Source: an uncultured Bacteroidota bacterium (lineage in GTDB: Bacteria > Bacteroidota > Bacteroidia > Bacteroidales > P3). From it: a stretch of 64,000 nt of DNA. The notes under the pieces were generated by a model. That model had not been told where the DNA came from and did not search any database. It saw only the letters and a program-made list of their open reading frames with translations. This document shows, in pieces, positions 49,327 through 58,360 of this stretch. The number at the start of each line of letters is the position of its first letter. Within the stretch, counting starts at the first letter, position 1. The stretch spans positions 1-64,000 of the forward strand of contig CACYJU010000006.1 in assembly GCA_902774845.1 (NCBI GenBank), read 5' to 3'. The position numbers were made by a program, and so were the translations under genes.

Positions 49327-50610
49327 TCAATTCTTCTTGTGGGTCATAATATCCAGCACTATATCGTCGGTCTCGTTCATACCGTCGTGACCCAGGCGAC
49401 CGAGGTTGGAGATGGAGCAATCCACATCACGCTCCGAGAGTCCGTCGGTAGCGTCGACCACTTTGTCGTGACAAGCCAGCTCGGCACTCACAAACGCACT
49501 ATACAGTCCTGTAGACATCTTGAGGGCACAACTCGGCTTGGCTCCATCACATACCATACCTGCGATAGTGTTAATGAGGTTTTTGATGGCATAGCATACC
49601 TGCTCATAACCGCCGCCTTGAAGATAAGTGATGGCCGAAGCGACACCTATGGAGGCGTTAACTATGCCACAGAGTGCTGACAATCGACCTATGCCTTGCT
49701 TGACATATATCGACATAAGATGGCTGATAATCAAGGCACGGATCATGCGTTCCTCATCGACGCCTGTAATCTTGGCATACTCGTAAACGGGCAGCGTGCA
49801 GCAGATGCCTTGGTTGCCTGATCCCGAGTTACTGTATACGGGCATCGTGCAGCCATCCATACGGGCATCGCTGGCGGCTACTGTATTGGAGACAACGGTA
49901 TGAACGGTATCGCCGCTACTGTTCGCCTCCATCAGTATCTTGCCGACACACAGACCATAGCCTTTCTTGCCCTCTTCGGCAGCGGCTGCATTATAGTGTA
50001 CGGTGTCGTAGATGAATCGGAGTTCTTCTATAGGACTTGTGGTAGCAAACTCTAGGACTTTCTCCACCGAAAGCTTGCATGAGTGCACATCGCCGTCACC
50101 ACAGGGGTTGGAGCCCGACTCCTGCATCATGGAATGCTTCTTCACACCGTTTTTCTCAATCAGGGTGAAGCAGGTGTGGCGGCCAGAGATGACGGCACGA
50201 GCCGAGTCGGAGCCCTTGCTGCAGACGCATTCGATATAGAGCTTGTCGCAGATGACCTTGACGCCAATATTAAGGCATTCGGAATGACTTTGCAGCCAAC
50301 GTTTGGCTTTCGCCACCTCATACTCGTCAACATTGAGCACCTCGAGCTGGCGGTCGGAGTCGCCCGCCACGATGCCGATGGCGACAGCGATGGGGAGGCC
50401 GATCATGCCGGTACCCGGTATGCCGACCCCCATAGCGTTCTTGTACACGTTCTTGCTGAGATAGACCTCCACTTTCTCTGGCTCGCGCCCAAGAGTCTCA
50501 CGCGCTTTCGTCACACAGAGTGCGACGGCACCTGGCTCCGTGCATCCGGTTGCCAGCACCACCTCTCGTTTTATGAGGTCAATCAGTTGTCGGCGAGTAC
50601 AGTCGTCCAT
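49327..50610 (-). CDS. L-cysteine desulfidase / serine dehydratase-alpha family protein (CyuA-like)
   Basis: A 427-residue enzyme of the UPF0597/CyuA family: ATGCTEPGAVALCVTKA at the N-terminus, KNAMGVGIPGTGMIGLPIA, SGSGNQGICCTLPVYEYA, and GGYEQVCYAIKNLINTIAGMVCDGAKPSCA. Conserved Cys residues likely bind an iron-sulphur cluster, as in L-cysteine desulfidase and L-serine dehydratase. The reaction would release sulphide, ammonia and pyruvate from L-cysteine. It is not a PLP enzyme. The gene overlaps the upstream deoxyhypusine synthase-like gene by one base (TAATG). Confidence 0.87.
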   Translation of the reverse strand: MDDCTRRQLIDLIKREVVLATGCTEPGAVALCVTKARETLGREPEKVEVYLSKNVYKNAMGVGIPGTGMIGLPIAVAIGIVAGDSDRQLEVLNVDEYEVAKAKRWLQSHSECLNIGVKVICDKLYIECVCSKGSDSARAVISGRHTCFTLIEKNGVKKHSMMQESGSNPCGDGDVHSCKLSVEKVLEFATTSPIEELRFIYDTVHYNAAAAEEGKKGYGLCVGKILMEANSSGDTVHTVVSNTVAASDARMDGCTMPVYSNSGSGNQGICCTLPVYEYAKITGVDEERMIRALIISHLMSIYVKQGIGRLSALCGIVNASIGVASAITYLQGGGYEQVCYAIKNLINTIAGMVCDGAKPSCALKMSTGLYSAFVSAELACHDKVVDATDGLSERDVDCSISNLGRLGHDGMNETDDIVLDIMTHKKN

Positions 50611-51647
50611 TATTTCTCAAATATTTTCTGCCAGTTCTTGTATTCTCTATCCTTCCAAGCTCCGTTGTGATAGACATACGAAGCTATTGCAGGTATGACG
50701 GTGGTACCTTCGGCATACACCATCTGCTGCAGTTCTTCGCTCACCTTGCCCCAGCTGCCGGCCTCGAGAAGAGTGGAGGAAGAGCAGGCACCGTCGCGGA
50801 CGTCGGCGACGGTTATCTGTATGGCATATTTATGCATCGGAACCTCATGTCCCAGTATCTCTGCGCAGACCACCGTGTCTTGTGCGAAGTTCTTAGGCGT
50901 ACCGCCACCCACCATGAAGAGTCCCGTCTGCGGGGCGGCCATCTTGATGCGGGTCAGTTCGACGAAGTCGCATACGGAGTCGATGCTGAGATATTTCTCT
51001 CCTTTGTTGGCACGCTCCCACTGGTGCTTGCCAATGCCGAATCCGGCGCTGCTGTCGCTGAAAGCGGGGCAGAAGATAGGCACTCCGCATTCGTAGCAGG
51101 TCTGTATCAGGCTGTCTTTCTTCACGGCACGTCCGTTGTGGAGCCATTTTCCGAGCTCATAGAGGAACTCGCGGCTGCTATACGGACGAGCTTCCAACAT
51201 GTTCGACAGATCGTAGGTGGCATTGTCGCATGCCTGCAGCTCTTCCTCATCGATGAAGGTGTCATAGATACGGTCGATATAGAGCTCTCTCAGGACTGTG
51301 TCGGGGATGACGTTCTCCTTGGTTCCGACATAGTGTTTGAATCCCAATGCCTCGAAAAGGTCCATATCGATGATGGAGGCGCCAGTCGAGACCACCACGT
51401 CGATCATCTTGTTCTTCACCATATCCACATACACCTGCATGCAGCCGGCTGCGCTGGTCGAGCCTGCGAGAGTGAGGATATTCGTGCAATCATGTTCTTT
51501 GCACATCATCGTCAGGATGTCGGCAGCACGGGCGGTATCACGGCTGGTGAACGACATTCCGCGCATTGCGTCGATAAGTTCTGTCGAGTCGTACTTCTTG
51601 ATGTCGATGTGTTTGATAGTCTCTTTTAAAAGGTCTTTCTTTTCCAT
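50610..51647 (-). CDS. Deoxyhypusine synthase-like NAD-dependent enzyme
   Basis: A 345-residue protein of the deoxyhypusine synthase superfamily. It has the NAD-binding start AMRGMSFTSRDTARAADIL, TLAGSTSAAG, VVSTGASIIDMDLFEALG, FCPAFSDSSAGFG and GGGTPKNFA. The catalytic lysine motif EAGSWGK (Lys about 301) corresponds to the EAVSWGK of the eukaryotic enzyme. Bacteria have no eIF5A, so it probably acts on a polyamine or another small amine. The start at 51647 is the first ATG with a conserved N-terminus. It is translationally coupled to the following desulfidase gene. Confidence 0.88.
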   Translation of the reverse strand: MEKKDLLKETIKHIDIKKYDSTELIDAMRGMSFTSRDTARAADILTMMCKEHDCTNILTLAGSTSAAGCMQVYVDMVKNKMIDVVVSTGASIIDMDLFEALGFKHYVGTKENVIPDTVLRELYIDRIYDTFIDEEELQACDNATYDLSNMLEARPYSSREFLYELGKWLHNGRAVKKDSLIQTCYECGVPIFCPAFSDSSAGFGIGKHQWERANKGEKYLSIDSVCDFVELTRIKMAAPQTGLFMVGGGTPKNFAQDTVVCAEILGHEVPMHKYAIQITVADVRDGACSSSTLLEAGSWGKVSEELQQMVYAEGTTVIPAIASYVYHNGAWKDREYKNWQKIFEK

Positions 51648-51694
51648 TTTTATTGTTGTTTTTTGATTTATTCTGTGGTTAGTTGTGTCCTGTC

Positions 51695-53284
51695 TTAAAA
51701 TGGCGCATCCTCGTCAAATCCTGGCTCGCCGCCTTCTGGTGTGTAACCATCCGGTCCGTCGGGGAACGGTCTGTTGAGTGCCGAATCTATCGTGATTCTT
51801 CCTCCGCCTCCTTGGTCAAACTCTTCGTTCACAGGCATCGCAAAGGGTGATGCTGCTCCTCTCTGCTCATCTTCCGGAAGGTTCTCAAATCTCGCGTACG
51901 CTCCGACAAACCTCAGCTGCACTCTTGCTTGTGCTCCGCTTCTGTGTTTTGCCAGATTCACCTCAGCCAGACCTTCTGTCGAGCGTCCTTGTCCGTCTTC
52001 TTCAAGATGATAGTATTCCGGACGATATATAAACATCACTATGTCTGCGTCTTGCTCTATAGCTCCCGACTCTCGCAGGTCGCTCAGTTGCGGCTCTTTC
52101 GATCCTCCTCGGGTCTCCACCGCGCGGCTCAGCTGCGACAAGGCGAGCACCGGAAGGTTCAGCTCTTTCGACAAGGCTTTCAGCTGCCGCGATATTGTGC
52201 TTATCTCTTGCTCTCGGTTGCCCACTCTCGACATCTCGCCGCCTGCCTGCATCAGCTGCAGATAGTCAATCACCACCATCGAAAGGTCGGGATGCTGCTG
52301 CTTCAACCTTCTGCATTTGGCTCTCAGCTCGAATATCGTCAACTGTGGTGTGTCGTCGATAAACAGCGGCGCGTCGTTCAACGCCTCCACTCTCGCCGCC
52401 ATCACCTCTCTTTCTCTCGCGGTCAGCTGGTCTCCTTTCTTGAGTCTTTCTCCCGATATCTCTGCCGTCGACGATATCAGTCGCATCGCAAGATCCACGC
52501 CCGACATCTCCAACGAGAATACAGCCACCGGCTTCTTGAAGTCCACAGCTATGTTCTTCGCTATACTCAACGCGAATGCCGTCTTACCCATACCGGGACG
52601 GGCCGCAAGGATGATCAGTGTTCCTGGCTGGAACCCTGCCGTCACCCTATCAAGAGCCACAAAACCTGTCTGTTGTCCGCTCACTCCGCCTTCTTTCTTT
52701 CCCAGTTCTTCTATCTGCTTCATGGCGTCCGACACCAACGACCCCACTGGCTTATAGTCGCTCCTGAAGTTCTTGTCGTTGATATCCATCAGCTTCTGTT
52801 CTGCCGAATCCAACAGCCACACCACGTCCGTCGTCTCGTCATACGCCTTCGTTATCGTCTCCGTCGACGTGCGTATCAGCTCTCGTTGTATGTATTTCTC
52901 GCTCAGGATTCTGACGTGATACTCAATATGTGCGCTACTGACCACGTTGTCAGTCAGTTTTGCCACATTGTAAGCACCTCCTGCCAACTCCAGCGTCCCG
53001 CTCTTCTTCAGCCTCTCAACCACCGTCTCCAAGTCAACCGGATAGGAATCCTGGAACAGTTTCAATATCGCATCGAAAACATACTGGTGTTCAGGCTTAT
53101 AGAAATATTCTCGGTGCAACGACTCTATCGACATGTTCAATGCGTTTGAGTCCAGCATCAACGCTCCAAGCACCGCCTCTTCTATCTCGTATGCCTGGGG
53201 TGGTGTCTTCCCGTTGAGGTCAAACACCGTGTTGTAATTCATTCTGTCCTTTTTCCTTACGACTGTAGCTGCACCATTTTCCAT
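51695..53284 (-). CDS. dnaB: Replicative DNA helicase DnaB
   Basis: A 529-residue hexameric helicase that unwinds DNA at the replication fork. The N-terminal domain begins PPQAYEIEEAVLGALMLDSN, and the RecA-like C-terminal domain has Walker A ARPGMGKTA, LEMSGVDLAMR and MVVIDYLQLM. The C-terminal tail (QGGGGRITIDSALN...) is Gly/Pro-rich and variable. Two starts are possible: ATG 53284 and ATG 53242 (MNYNTVF). A TATCTTTG promoter box at 53297-53290 would begin the transcript about at 53284, so the shorter start deserves weight. Confidence 0.95.
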   Translation of the reverse strand: MENGAATVVRKKDRMNYNTVFDLNGKTPPQAYEIEEAVLGALMLDSNALNMSIESLHREYFYKPEHQYVFDAILKLFQDSYPVDLETVVERLKKSGTLELAGGAYNVAKLTDNVVSSAHIEYHVRILSEKYIQRELIRTSTETITKAYDETTDVVWLLDSAEQKLMDINDKNFRSDYKPVGSLVSDAMKQIEELGKKEGGVSGQQTGFVALDRVTAGFQPGTLIILAARPGMGKTAFALSIAKNIAVDFKKPVAVFSLEMSGVDLAMRLISSTAEISGERLKKGDQLTAREREVMAARVEALNDAPLFIDDTPQLTIFELRAKCRRLKQQHPDLSMVVIDYLQLMQAGGEMSRVGNREQEISTISRQLKALSKELNLPVLALSQLSRAVETRGGSKEPQLSDLRESGAIEQDADIVMFIYRPEYYHLEEDGQGRSTEGLAEVNLAKHRSGAQARVQLRFVGAYARFENLPEDEQRGAASPFAMPVNEEFDQGGGGRITIDSALNRPFPDGPDGYTPEGGEPGFDEDAPF

Positions 53285-53289
53285 AACCG

Positions 53290-53297
53290 CAAAGATA
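53290..53297 (-). promoter_or_regulatory. -7 box (TATCTTTG) for dnaB
   Basis: Minus-strand TATCTTTG whose predicted start site falls at the first dnaB ATG. Confidence 0.5.
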
Positions 53298-53484
53298 CAA
53301 CTTTTTTTTCACATATTTAAATAAAACATATCATCTCACCTAACACACTCATTTTCAACTTACTCACCCACTCACAACCGTTTTGGCTATCTTCTGGCTC
53401 CCTTCTCCCTACCTATTTCCTATCACCTTCAGTTTTTTTCCACCCTATCTGGACAGCATCTACCCAGCAGCAGTACCGCCGTTT

Positions 53485-53528
53485 TGTCAGACAAATGTCA
53501 GGAAAATGTCAGATAATTGTCAGGAAAA
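53485..53528. repeat. 11-bp tandem array (TGTCAGxxAAA) upstream of the TPR gene
   Basis: Four 11-bp units: TGTCAGACAAA, TGTCAGGAAAA, TGTCAGATAAT, TGTCAGGAAAA. It lies about 57 bp before the TPR promoter box. The rest of the 53298-53618 gap shows no gene. Confidence 0.92.
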
Positions 53529-53584
53529 AAGCTCCACAATTCTCACCCGAATCAATTTTTATATAAAAAATAAGCTTTTTTTCG

Positions 53585-53592
53585 TATCTTTG
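53585..53592 (+). promoter_or_regulatory. -7 box (TATCTTTG) for the TPR gene
   Basis: TATCTTTG, 26 bp before the ATG at 53619. Confidence 0.55.
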
Positions 53593-53618
53593 CATCTTCA
53601 TTAGTGTGTTTTTTCCAC

Positions 53619-54764
53619 ATGAAAAAGTCGTTCATACTTCTCCTTTTCGCCGCCATCATAGGCTTTTGCCCTCAAGCCCAGGAGGTCGATGTTGTCGACT
53701 CTACCGCCGCTTCTCTGGTCGAAAAGGCTGTGAACGCTGAGAAACTCAAACTCCTCGACCTCGCCCAGCAATACTACGAGCAGGCCGTCGCCCTCGGCTC
53801 CTCCAGCGAACTTCCCTACCTCAATCTCGGCAAGCTCCTCGAACGTCAGGAACACTACGTCCGCGCCATCGAGCTCTTCCGCGAAGCCCTCAACCGCAAC
53901 GCCAACTCCTCCGCCGCCTACGAGCATCTCGCCTACTGCCTCACCGAAATCGAAAACTTTGACGAAGCCGAAAAGATGGCTCAGAAAGCCATCGAGCTCA
54001 ACCCCAAGTCGGCCTCCGCCATGGCCTCTATGGCTCTCGTTTTCAACTCCCGAAACAGCATCACCAACGCCCAGACATGGGTCAAGCGTGCCATCGAAGC
54101 CGACCCCAAGTACAGTCGCGGCTACAACGTGGCGGGCATCATCTCCTACAATCGCGGCAACGACGCCGAAGCCATCTCCCAGTTCAAGAAAGCCATCGCC
54201 GCCGAACCCGAGAACATCGACGCCTACGCCAACATCGGCACCATGTTCTGCATCCGCAACAACTTCGAGTCGGCCCTCATGTACCTCAAGAAAGGCCTCC
54301 AGCAGGAACCCAACTCTCTCAAGATATACTACTGCATGGGATGGGCCTACCGCCTCAAGAACGACAAGGCGAAAGCCATCCAATGCTACGAGACCATCAT
54401 CTCCCACGACAGCCTCTACGTCAAAGCCTACAACCGACTCGGCGAAATATACAACGACAAAGCCGACTACGACCGCTCCATCGCCTACCACAAGAAAGCC
54501 ACTCGCATCGCTCCCAACGACCCCAACGGCTTCAAAGGCATGGGCAAGACCTACTCCGACAAAGGCGACTATCCCAAAGCCCTCCACGCCTACCAGAAAG
54601 CCGTCCTCATCAACGACAAAGACCACGAAACCTACTGCCTCATGGCCGAACTCTACCAACGTCAAGGCAACTCCCAGCGCGAGATGAACTCCTATAAGAA
54701 AGCCGCCAAACTCGGCAACAAGAAAGCCCAGCAATGGCTCGTAAAACGCGGCGCCACCTGGTAA
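53619..54764 (+). CDS. Secreted tetratricopeptide-repeat protein
   Basis: A 381-residue protein with a signal peptide (MKKSFILLLFAAIIGFCPQA) followed by about nine TPR units from residue 40 to the end, with the typical A-x-x-x-x-x-x-A-L spacing (for example YLNLGKLLERQEHYVRAIELFREAL and YNVAGIISYNRGNDAEAISQFKKAI). TPRs bind other proteins; the partner cannot be told. Codon use is strongly C-ending, which also creates long but unreal frames in other phases. Start 53619 begins the signal peptide; upstream codons lack support. Confidence 0.85.
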   Translation: MKKSFILLLFAAIIGFCPQAQEVDVVDSTAASLVEKAVNAEKLKLLDLAQQYYEQAVALGSSSELPYLNLGKLLERQEHYVRAIELFREALNRNANSSAAYEHLAYCLTEIENFDEAEKMAQKAIELNPKSASAMASMALVFNSRNSITNAQTWVKRAIEADPKYSRGYNVAGIISYNRGNDAEAISQFKKAIAAEPENIDAYANIGTMFCIRNNFESALMYLKKGLQQEPNSLKIYYCMGWAYRLKNDKAKAIQCYETIISHDSLYVKAYNRLGEIYNDKADYDRSIAYHKKATRIAPNDPNGFKGMGKTYSDKGDYPKALHAYQKAVLINDKDHETYCLMAELYQRQGNSQREMNSYKKAAKLGNKKAQQWLVKRGATW

Positions 54765-54781
54765 ACCACCCAAACCAACCC

Positions 54782-54866
54782 TAATTCAAAATTCCCGACA
54801 GAACCAAGCGACAAAGCCAATATCGAAATCCAAATTTCGAAATTCAGAATTCAAAATTCGAAGTTA
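54782..54866. repeat. Dispersed inverted element, copy A
   Basis: A core at 54796-54822 (CGACAGAACCAAGCGACAAAG...) flanked by TTCGAAATT/GAATTCAAAATTC runs. Its reverse complement resembles copy B at 63529-63554 (about 20 of 25 bases). Confidence 0.65.
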
Positions 54867-54872
54867 AAAAAG

Positions 54873-56180
54873 ATGCCCAACATAGTAGCAATAGTAGGAC
54901 GCCCCAACGTCGGTAAATCCACCCTCTTCAACCGACTCACCGAAAGCCGCAAGGCCATCGTCGACAGCGTGAGTGGCGTCACCCGTGACCGTCAGTATGG
55001 TCACAGCGACTGGAACGGAAAACGGTTCTCCGTCATCGATACCGGCGGCTATGTCGTGGGCGGCGACGACACCTTCGAGCAAGAGATCCGTCGTCAGGTC
55101 CAGCTCGCCATCGAAGAAGCCGACGTCATCCTCTTCCTCGTCGACGTCCGCGAAGGGCTCACCCCTATGGACGAGGATGTGGCCGACATGCTGCGCAAAA
55201 CCACAAAGAAGGTCTTGCTCGTCGCCAACAAGGTCGACGACTCCAACATGATCGACAACATCGCCGAGTTCTACCAGCTCGGCTTAGGCGACATCTACCC
55301 CATCGCCGGCATCAGCGGAAGCGGCACCGGCGACCTCCTCGACGAAGTGGTCAAAGATTTCGACGAAGGCGATATCGACACCCACGACGACCTCCCCCGC
55401 ATCGCTGTGGTAGGACGCCCCAACGTCGGCAAGTCCTCCTTCATCAACACCATAACCGGACAACAACGCAATATCGTCACACCCATAGCCGGCACCACCC
55501 GCGACTCCATCTTCACCCACTACAACCTCTTCGGTTTCGACTTCAACTTCGTCGACACCGCAGGCCTCCGCAAGAAAAGCAAAGTCGAAGAAGACCTCGA
55601 GTTCTACTCCGTCCTCCGTTCCATCCGCTCCATCGAGAACAGCGACGTCTGTATCCTCATGATCGACGCCTCCCAAGGTCTCGAACAGCAAGACCTCAAC
55701 ATCTTCTCCCTCATCACCCGCAACAACAAAGGCGTCGTCATTGTGGTCAACAAATGGGACCTCATCGAGAAAAACAACAAAACCCACACCGAATTCGAAC
55801 AAGTCATACGCGAACGTATCGCCCCTTTCGACGACGTGCCCATCATCTTCACCTCAGTCATCAACAAGCAACGCATCTTCCGCGTGCTCGAAACCGCCAA
55901 GCAGGTATACGAAGCCCGCAGCCGTCGCATAAGCACCGCCGAACTCAACGACCAGCTTCTACCCATAGTGAAAGAACAGAACCCACCACCCTCAGTCAAG
56001 GGAAAGTGGATAAAAATAAAATACATCACCCAACTTCCCACCGCCTACCCGCAATTCGTCTTCTTCTGCAACCTACCGCAGTATATACGAGACCCTTACC
56101 GCCGTTTCGTAGAGAACCGGATGCGCGAACTTTGGGACTTCCACGGAGTACCCATGACGATTTATTTTAGAGAAAAATAA
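54873..56180 (+). CDS. der: GTPase Der (EngA)
   Basis: A 435-residue ribosome-biogenesis GTPase with two G domains. The first has GRPNVGKST at 9-17 and the second GRPNVGKSS at about 180, and both have DTGG/DTAG switch motifs and NKVD/NKWD. The C-terminal KH-like domain ends in [11 protein letters not shown], a recognisable Der tail. It is needed for 50S assembly. Gene order around it here (TPR protein, der, sigma factor) is not one I can tie to a pathway. Confidence 0.97.
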   Translation: MPNIVAIVGRPNVGKSTLFNRLTESRKAIVDSVSGVTRDRQYGHSDWNGKRFSVIDTGGYVVGGDDTFEQEIRRQVQLAIEEADVILFLVDVREGLTPMDEDVADMLRKTTKKVLLVANKVDDSNMIDNIAEFYQLGLGDIYPIAGISGSGTGDLLDEVVKDFDEGDIDTHDDLPRIAVVGRPNVGKSSFINTITGQQRNIVTPIAGTTRDSIFTHYNLFGFDFNFVDTAGLRKKSKVEEDLEFYSVLRSIRSIENSDVCILMIDASQGLEQQDLNIFSLITRNNKGVVIVVNKWDLIEKNNKTHTEFEQVIRERIAPFDDVPIIFTSVINKQRIFRVLETAKQVYEARSRRISTAELNDQLLPIVKEQNPPPSVKGKWIKIKYITQLPTAYPQFVFFCNLPQYIRDPYRRFVENRMRELWDFHGVPMTIYFREK

Positions 56181-56232
56181 AAAAAGTTGCAAGTTTTTTA
56201 AACTAAGTAGTACATATAATACGCAAAGGTCA

Positions 56233-56766
56233 GTGAGCGAACAACAACTCATAGAAGAAATCCTGAATGGCAAAACCTACCTGTTTGCACAAATCGTGGA
56301 GGAGAATCAGACGAATGTGTCGGGGTTGTGCTACAAGTTATGCGGCAACAGGTTGGACATCGACGAGGTAACTCAGCAGGTATTTGTCGAACTCTACACA
56401 GCATTGCCACGCTTCAGGAACGAGTCAAAGTTGAGCACCTTCATCTACAAGATCACCCTCAACGTAGTCTCCAAAATGCTCTCACGCGAAAAACGCGTAC
56501 TCCCAAGAGAAAGCACCGACCTCGTCTTCGAACGCAAAAGCGAAGACCGCAACATTGAAGAAAGCATCATATACGACGAGAAGATAACACAACTGCAAAA
56601 CGCAATACAAAAACTTAAAGAAGACCAGCGAACAGCCATCGTGCTCTACACCTTCGAAGAGAAATCCTACAACGAAATAGCCGCCGACATGGGCTGGAGT
56701 CTGGCAAAAGTGGAATCACTCATATTCCGCGCAAAGAATAACCTCAGAAAAATGCTTGTAAAATGA
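56233..56766 (+). CDS. ECF RNA polymerase sigma factor
   Basis: A 177-residue sigma-70 family ECF factor. Region 2 spans about 15-90 (CYKLCGNRLDIDEVTQQVFVELYTALPRF) and region 4 about 120-177 (QRTAIVLYTFEEKSYNEIAADMGWSLAKVESLIFRAKNNLRK). The start is GTG at 56233. Its last four bases overlap the next gene (ATGA), so sigma and its probable partner are coupled. No -7 box was found directly upstream. Confidence 0.93.
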   Translation: MSEQQLIEEILNGKTYLFAQIVEENQTNVSGLCYKLCGNRLDIDEVTQQVFVELYTALPRFRNESKLSTFIYKITLNVVSKMLSREKRVLPRESTDLVFERKSEDRNIEESIIYDEKITQLQNAIQKLKEDQRTAIVLYTFEEKSYNEIAADMGWSLAKVESLIFRAKNNLRKMLVK

Positions 56767-57125
56767 AATACACTGAAACAGAACTCGAAAACACTCTCCA
56801 ACAACTGGCCTCAATCGAATGCCCCCACAAGGTCGACGTGGTCGACTCCGTGATGGGTAGCCTGCAAGCTGCTCAACAGAAAGAACAGTTCTCCATAAAG
56901 AAAGAACGCCGCATACGTTGGACCATCGGAACCATGAGCCTCGCTGCCGCCTCTGTAGCACTCCTGCTCTTTATCGGCAACACCAACTCCTCACAGGCTC
57001 AGAACGAGAACGACACCGTCGCCAAGTTCATCTCCGAAGTCTACAACCAGCAGCACCAGGCCGACGTAGTCTTCTACACCCCCGACTATATCGACATCCT
57101 TCTCGGTGTCGACGAGAGTCTCTAA
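56763..57125 (+). CDS. Short single-pass membrane protein, probable anti-sigma factor
   Basis: A 120-residue protein with a soluble N-terminal part (about 1-55, KVDVVDSVMGSLQ), one transmembrane helix (WTIGTMSLAAASVALLLFIGN, about 57-77) and a short extracytoplasmic tail (DTVAKFISEVYNQQ). It overlaps the sigma gene by four bases. Position, size and topology fit an anti-sigma factor that holds the sigma factor at the membrane; no zinc-binding HxxxCxxC motif is present. Function is inferred from context. Confidence 0.65.
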   Translation: MKYTETELENTLQQLASIECPHKVDVVDSVMGSLQAAQQKEQFSIKKERRIRWTIGTMSLAAASVALLLFIGNTNSSQAQNENDTVAKFISEVYNQQHQADVVFYTPDYIDILLGVDESL

Positions 57126-57155
57126 ATCAAAAAAAGAACGCCAGCTCACAAAGAG

Positions 57156-57608
57156 ATGAAAAAAATAATTGCAATCATTCTGCTCTGCGTCACAGCCTCT
57201 GGCCTGTCGGCGCAGTCGGAGTATGATAACGCATACACTCTGCCCGACATCACCCAGTTCGTCAGCACGCTCACCAAGCAGCAACAACAGGAGCTGAAGA
57301 GCATCACCGTCGAAAGCAGAAAGACCCTCGAAGGATACCGCAAGCAACTCACCGACCTCCATGCTGAGATACAGCACTACTACGGACTTCCCGGCGACCG
57401 TAGCTCCGACCTCTTCCCTATCTACGCACAACGCTCTGCTCTCTACGCAAAAATCGACCAAGCCAAATACGAAACAAAGATGCGTATAGACAAAGTGCTG
57501 ACCGATGAACAACAGAAAGAGCTACGCGACAACCTCGAACTCGAACGCAAGAAACGCGAAGTGAAAAGACAGCTTACCACCTTCCTCCACCCCACTACCC
57601 AGAAATAG
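57156..57608 (+). CDS. Periplasmic Spy/CpxP/CnrX-like helical protein
   Basis: A 150-residue secreted protein with a signal peptide (MKKIIAIILLCVTASGLSA) and a long helical hairpin of charged/Leu residues (LTKQQQQELKSITVESRKTLEGYRKQL and KVLTDEQQKELRDNLELERKKRE). The LTxxQ-like LTKQQQQEL and LTDEQQKEL phrases match the Spy/CpxP/ZraP group, whose relative CnrX senses metal for an ECF sigma. It ends the sigma/anti-sigma operon and is followed by a terminator at 57651-57682. Confidence 0.6.
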   Translation: MKKIIAIILLCVTASGLSAQSEYDNAYTLPDITQFVSTLTKQQQQELKSITVESRKTLEGYRKQLTDLHAEIQHYYGLPGDRSSDLFPIYAQRSALYAKIDQAKYETKMRIDKVLTDEQQKELRDNLELERKKREVKRQLTTFLHPTTQK

Positions 57609-57650
57609 ACAACACTTGACAGAAACACACATCCACATAACAAAGAATCC

Positions 57651-57682
57651 AAAGAGGACAGTAACACCTGCCCTCTTTTTTA
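57651..57682 (+). terminator. Terminator after the sigma-factor operon
   Basis: An 11-bp stem (AAAGAGGACAG with CTGCCCTCTTT, one mismatch), loop TAACAC, followed by T residues. Confidence 0.85.
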
Positions 57683-57722
57683 TCTCCAATACTTATAAAA
57701 CATCTTGTACTTTGACTCATCT

Positions 57723-58343
57723 ATGAAACAAGAACTCAATCCAGAAGACAGCCCTCGCGCAAAAGCATTCTCCCTTTGGATGAGCTCACCTATGCCGATG
57801 GTGACTCTCACGAAAACATTTGACGTAACCCACATCTACAAACTGAGCAAATGGCATAATTTGAAATTCAACATGCTCCTCTGCTGGTGTATCGGCAAGG
57901 CGGCAAGCGACAATAACCTGTTCTACACCATTCCCGAACAAGGCAAACTGTTCCGTTTCGACGACCTCGCCATAAACGTCATCGTGAACAACCGCAATGG
58001 CGACATCAACTCCTGCGACATTCCATTCAACGACAACATTGAGATCTTCAACCACGACTACACCTCACTCACACGTCAGGCAGCCGACACCTGTCAAAGC
58101 AACTACCTTCCGAATTATGCCGTAATCGGAACTTCAGCAATGATAGCGACAAAACTCGACTGCATTTTAAACCAATATACCGACCAGTTTTGCAACCCGA
58201 TGGTCACATGGGGACAATACCGTAAAGGCTTATTCAAAGTCACCCTTCCCGTCAGCTTCCAGTTCCATCATGTGCAGATGGACGGAGGGCACGCAGCCAG
58301 CTTTCTGGAAAAGCTGCAGGAGACAATAAAGAACGGACTTTAA
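57723..58343 (+). CDS. CatA-like acetyltransferase (chloramphenicol acetyltransferase family)
   Basis: A 206-residue trimer-forming acyl-CoA-dependent acyltransferase. The catalytic motif HHVQMDG (182-188) contains the two His residues and the Asp-Gly of the CAT family, and VTWGQYRKG precedes it as in known members. The N-terminal SPRAKAFSLWMSSP is also typical. It may acetylate chloramphenicol or another hydroxyl compound; resistance cannot be inferred from the sequence alone. I start at 57723 rather than at the TTG 57705. Confidence 0.8.
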   Translation: MKQELNPEDSPRAKAFSLWMSSPMPMVTLTKTFDVTHIYKLSKWHNLKFNMLLCWCIGKAASDNNLFYTIPEQGKLFRFDDLAINVIVNNRNGDINSCDIPFNDNIEIFNHDYTSLTRQAADTCQSNYLPNYAVIGTSAMIATKLDCILNQYTDQFCNPMVTWGQYRKGLFKVTLPVSFQFHHVQMDGGHAASFLEKLQETIKNGL

Positions 58344-58360
58344 AAGACGGACCTTATTTT

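Noticed and set aside
53959-54697. Two long plus-strand frames inside the TPR gene
   Set aside because: They follow from C-rich third positions in the TPR gene; products are Pro/Ser/Thr/Arg low-complexity.
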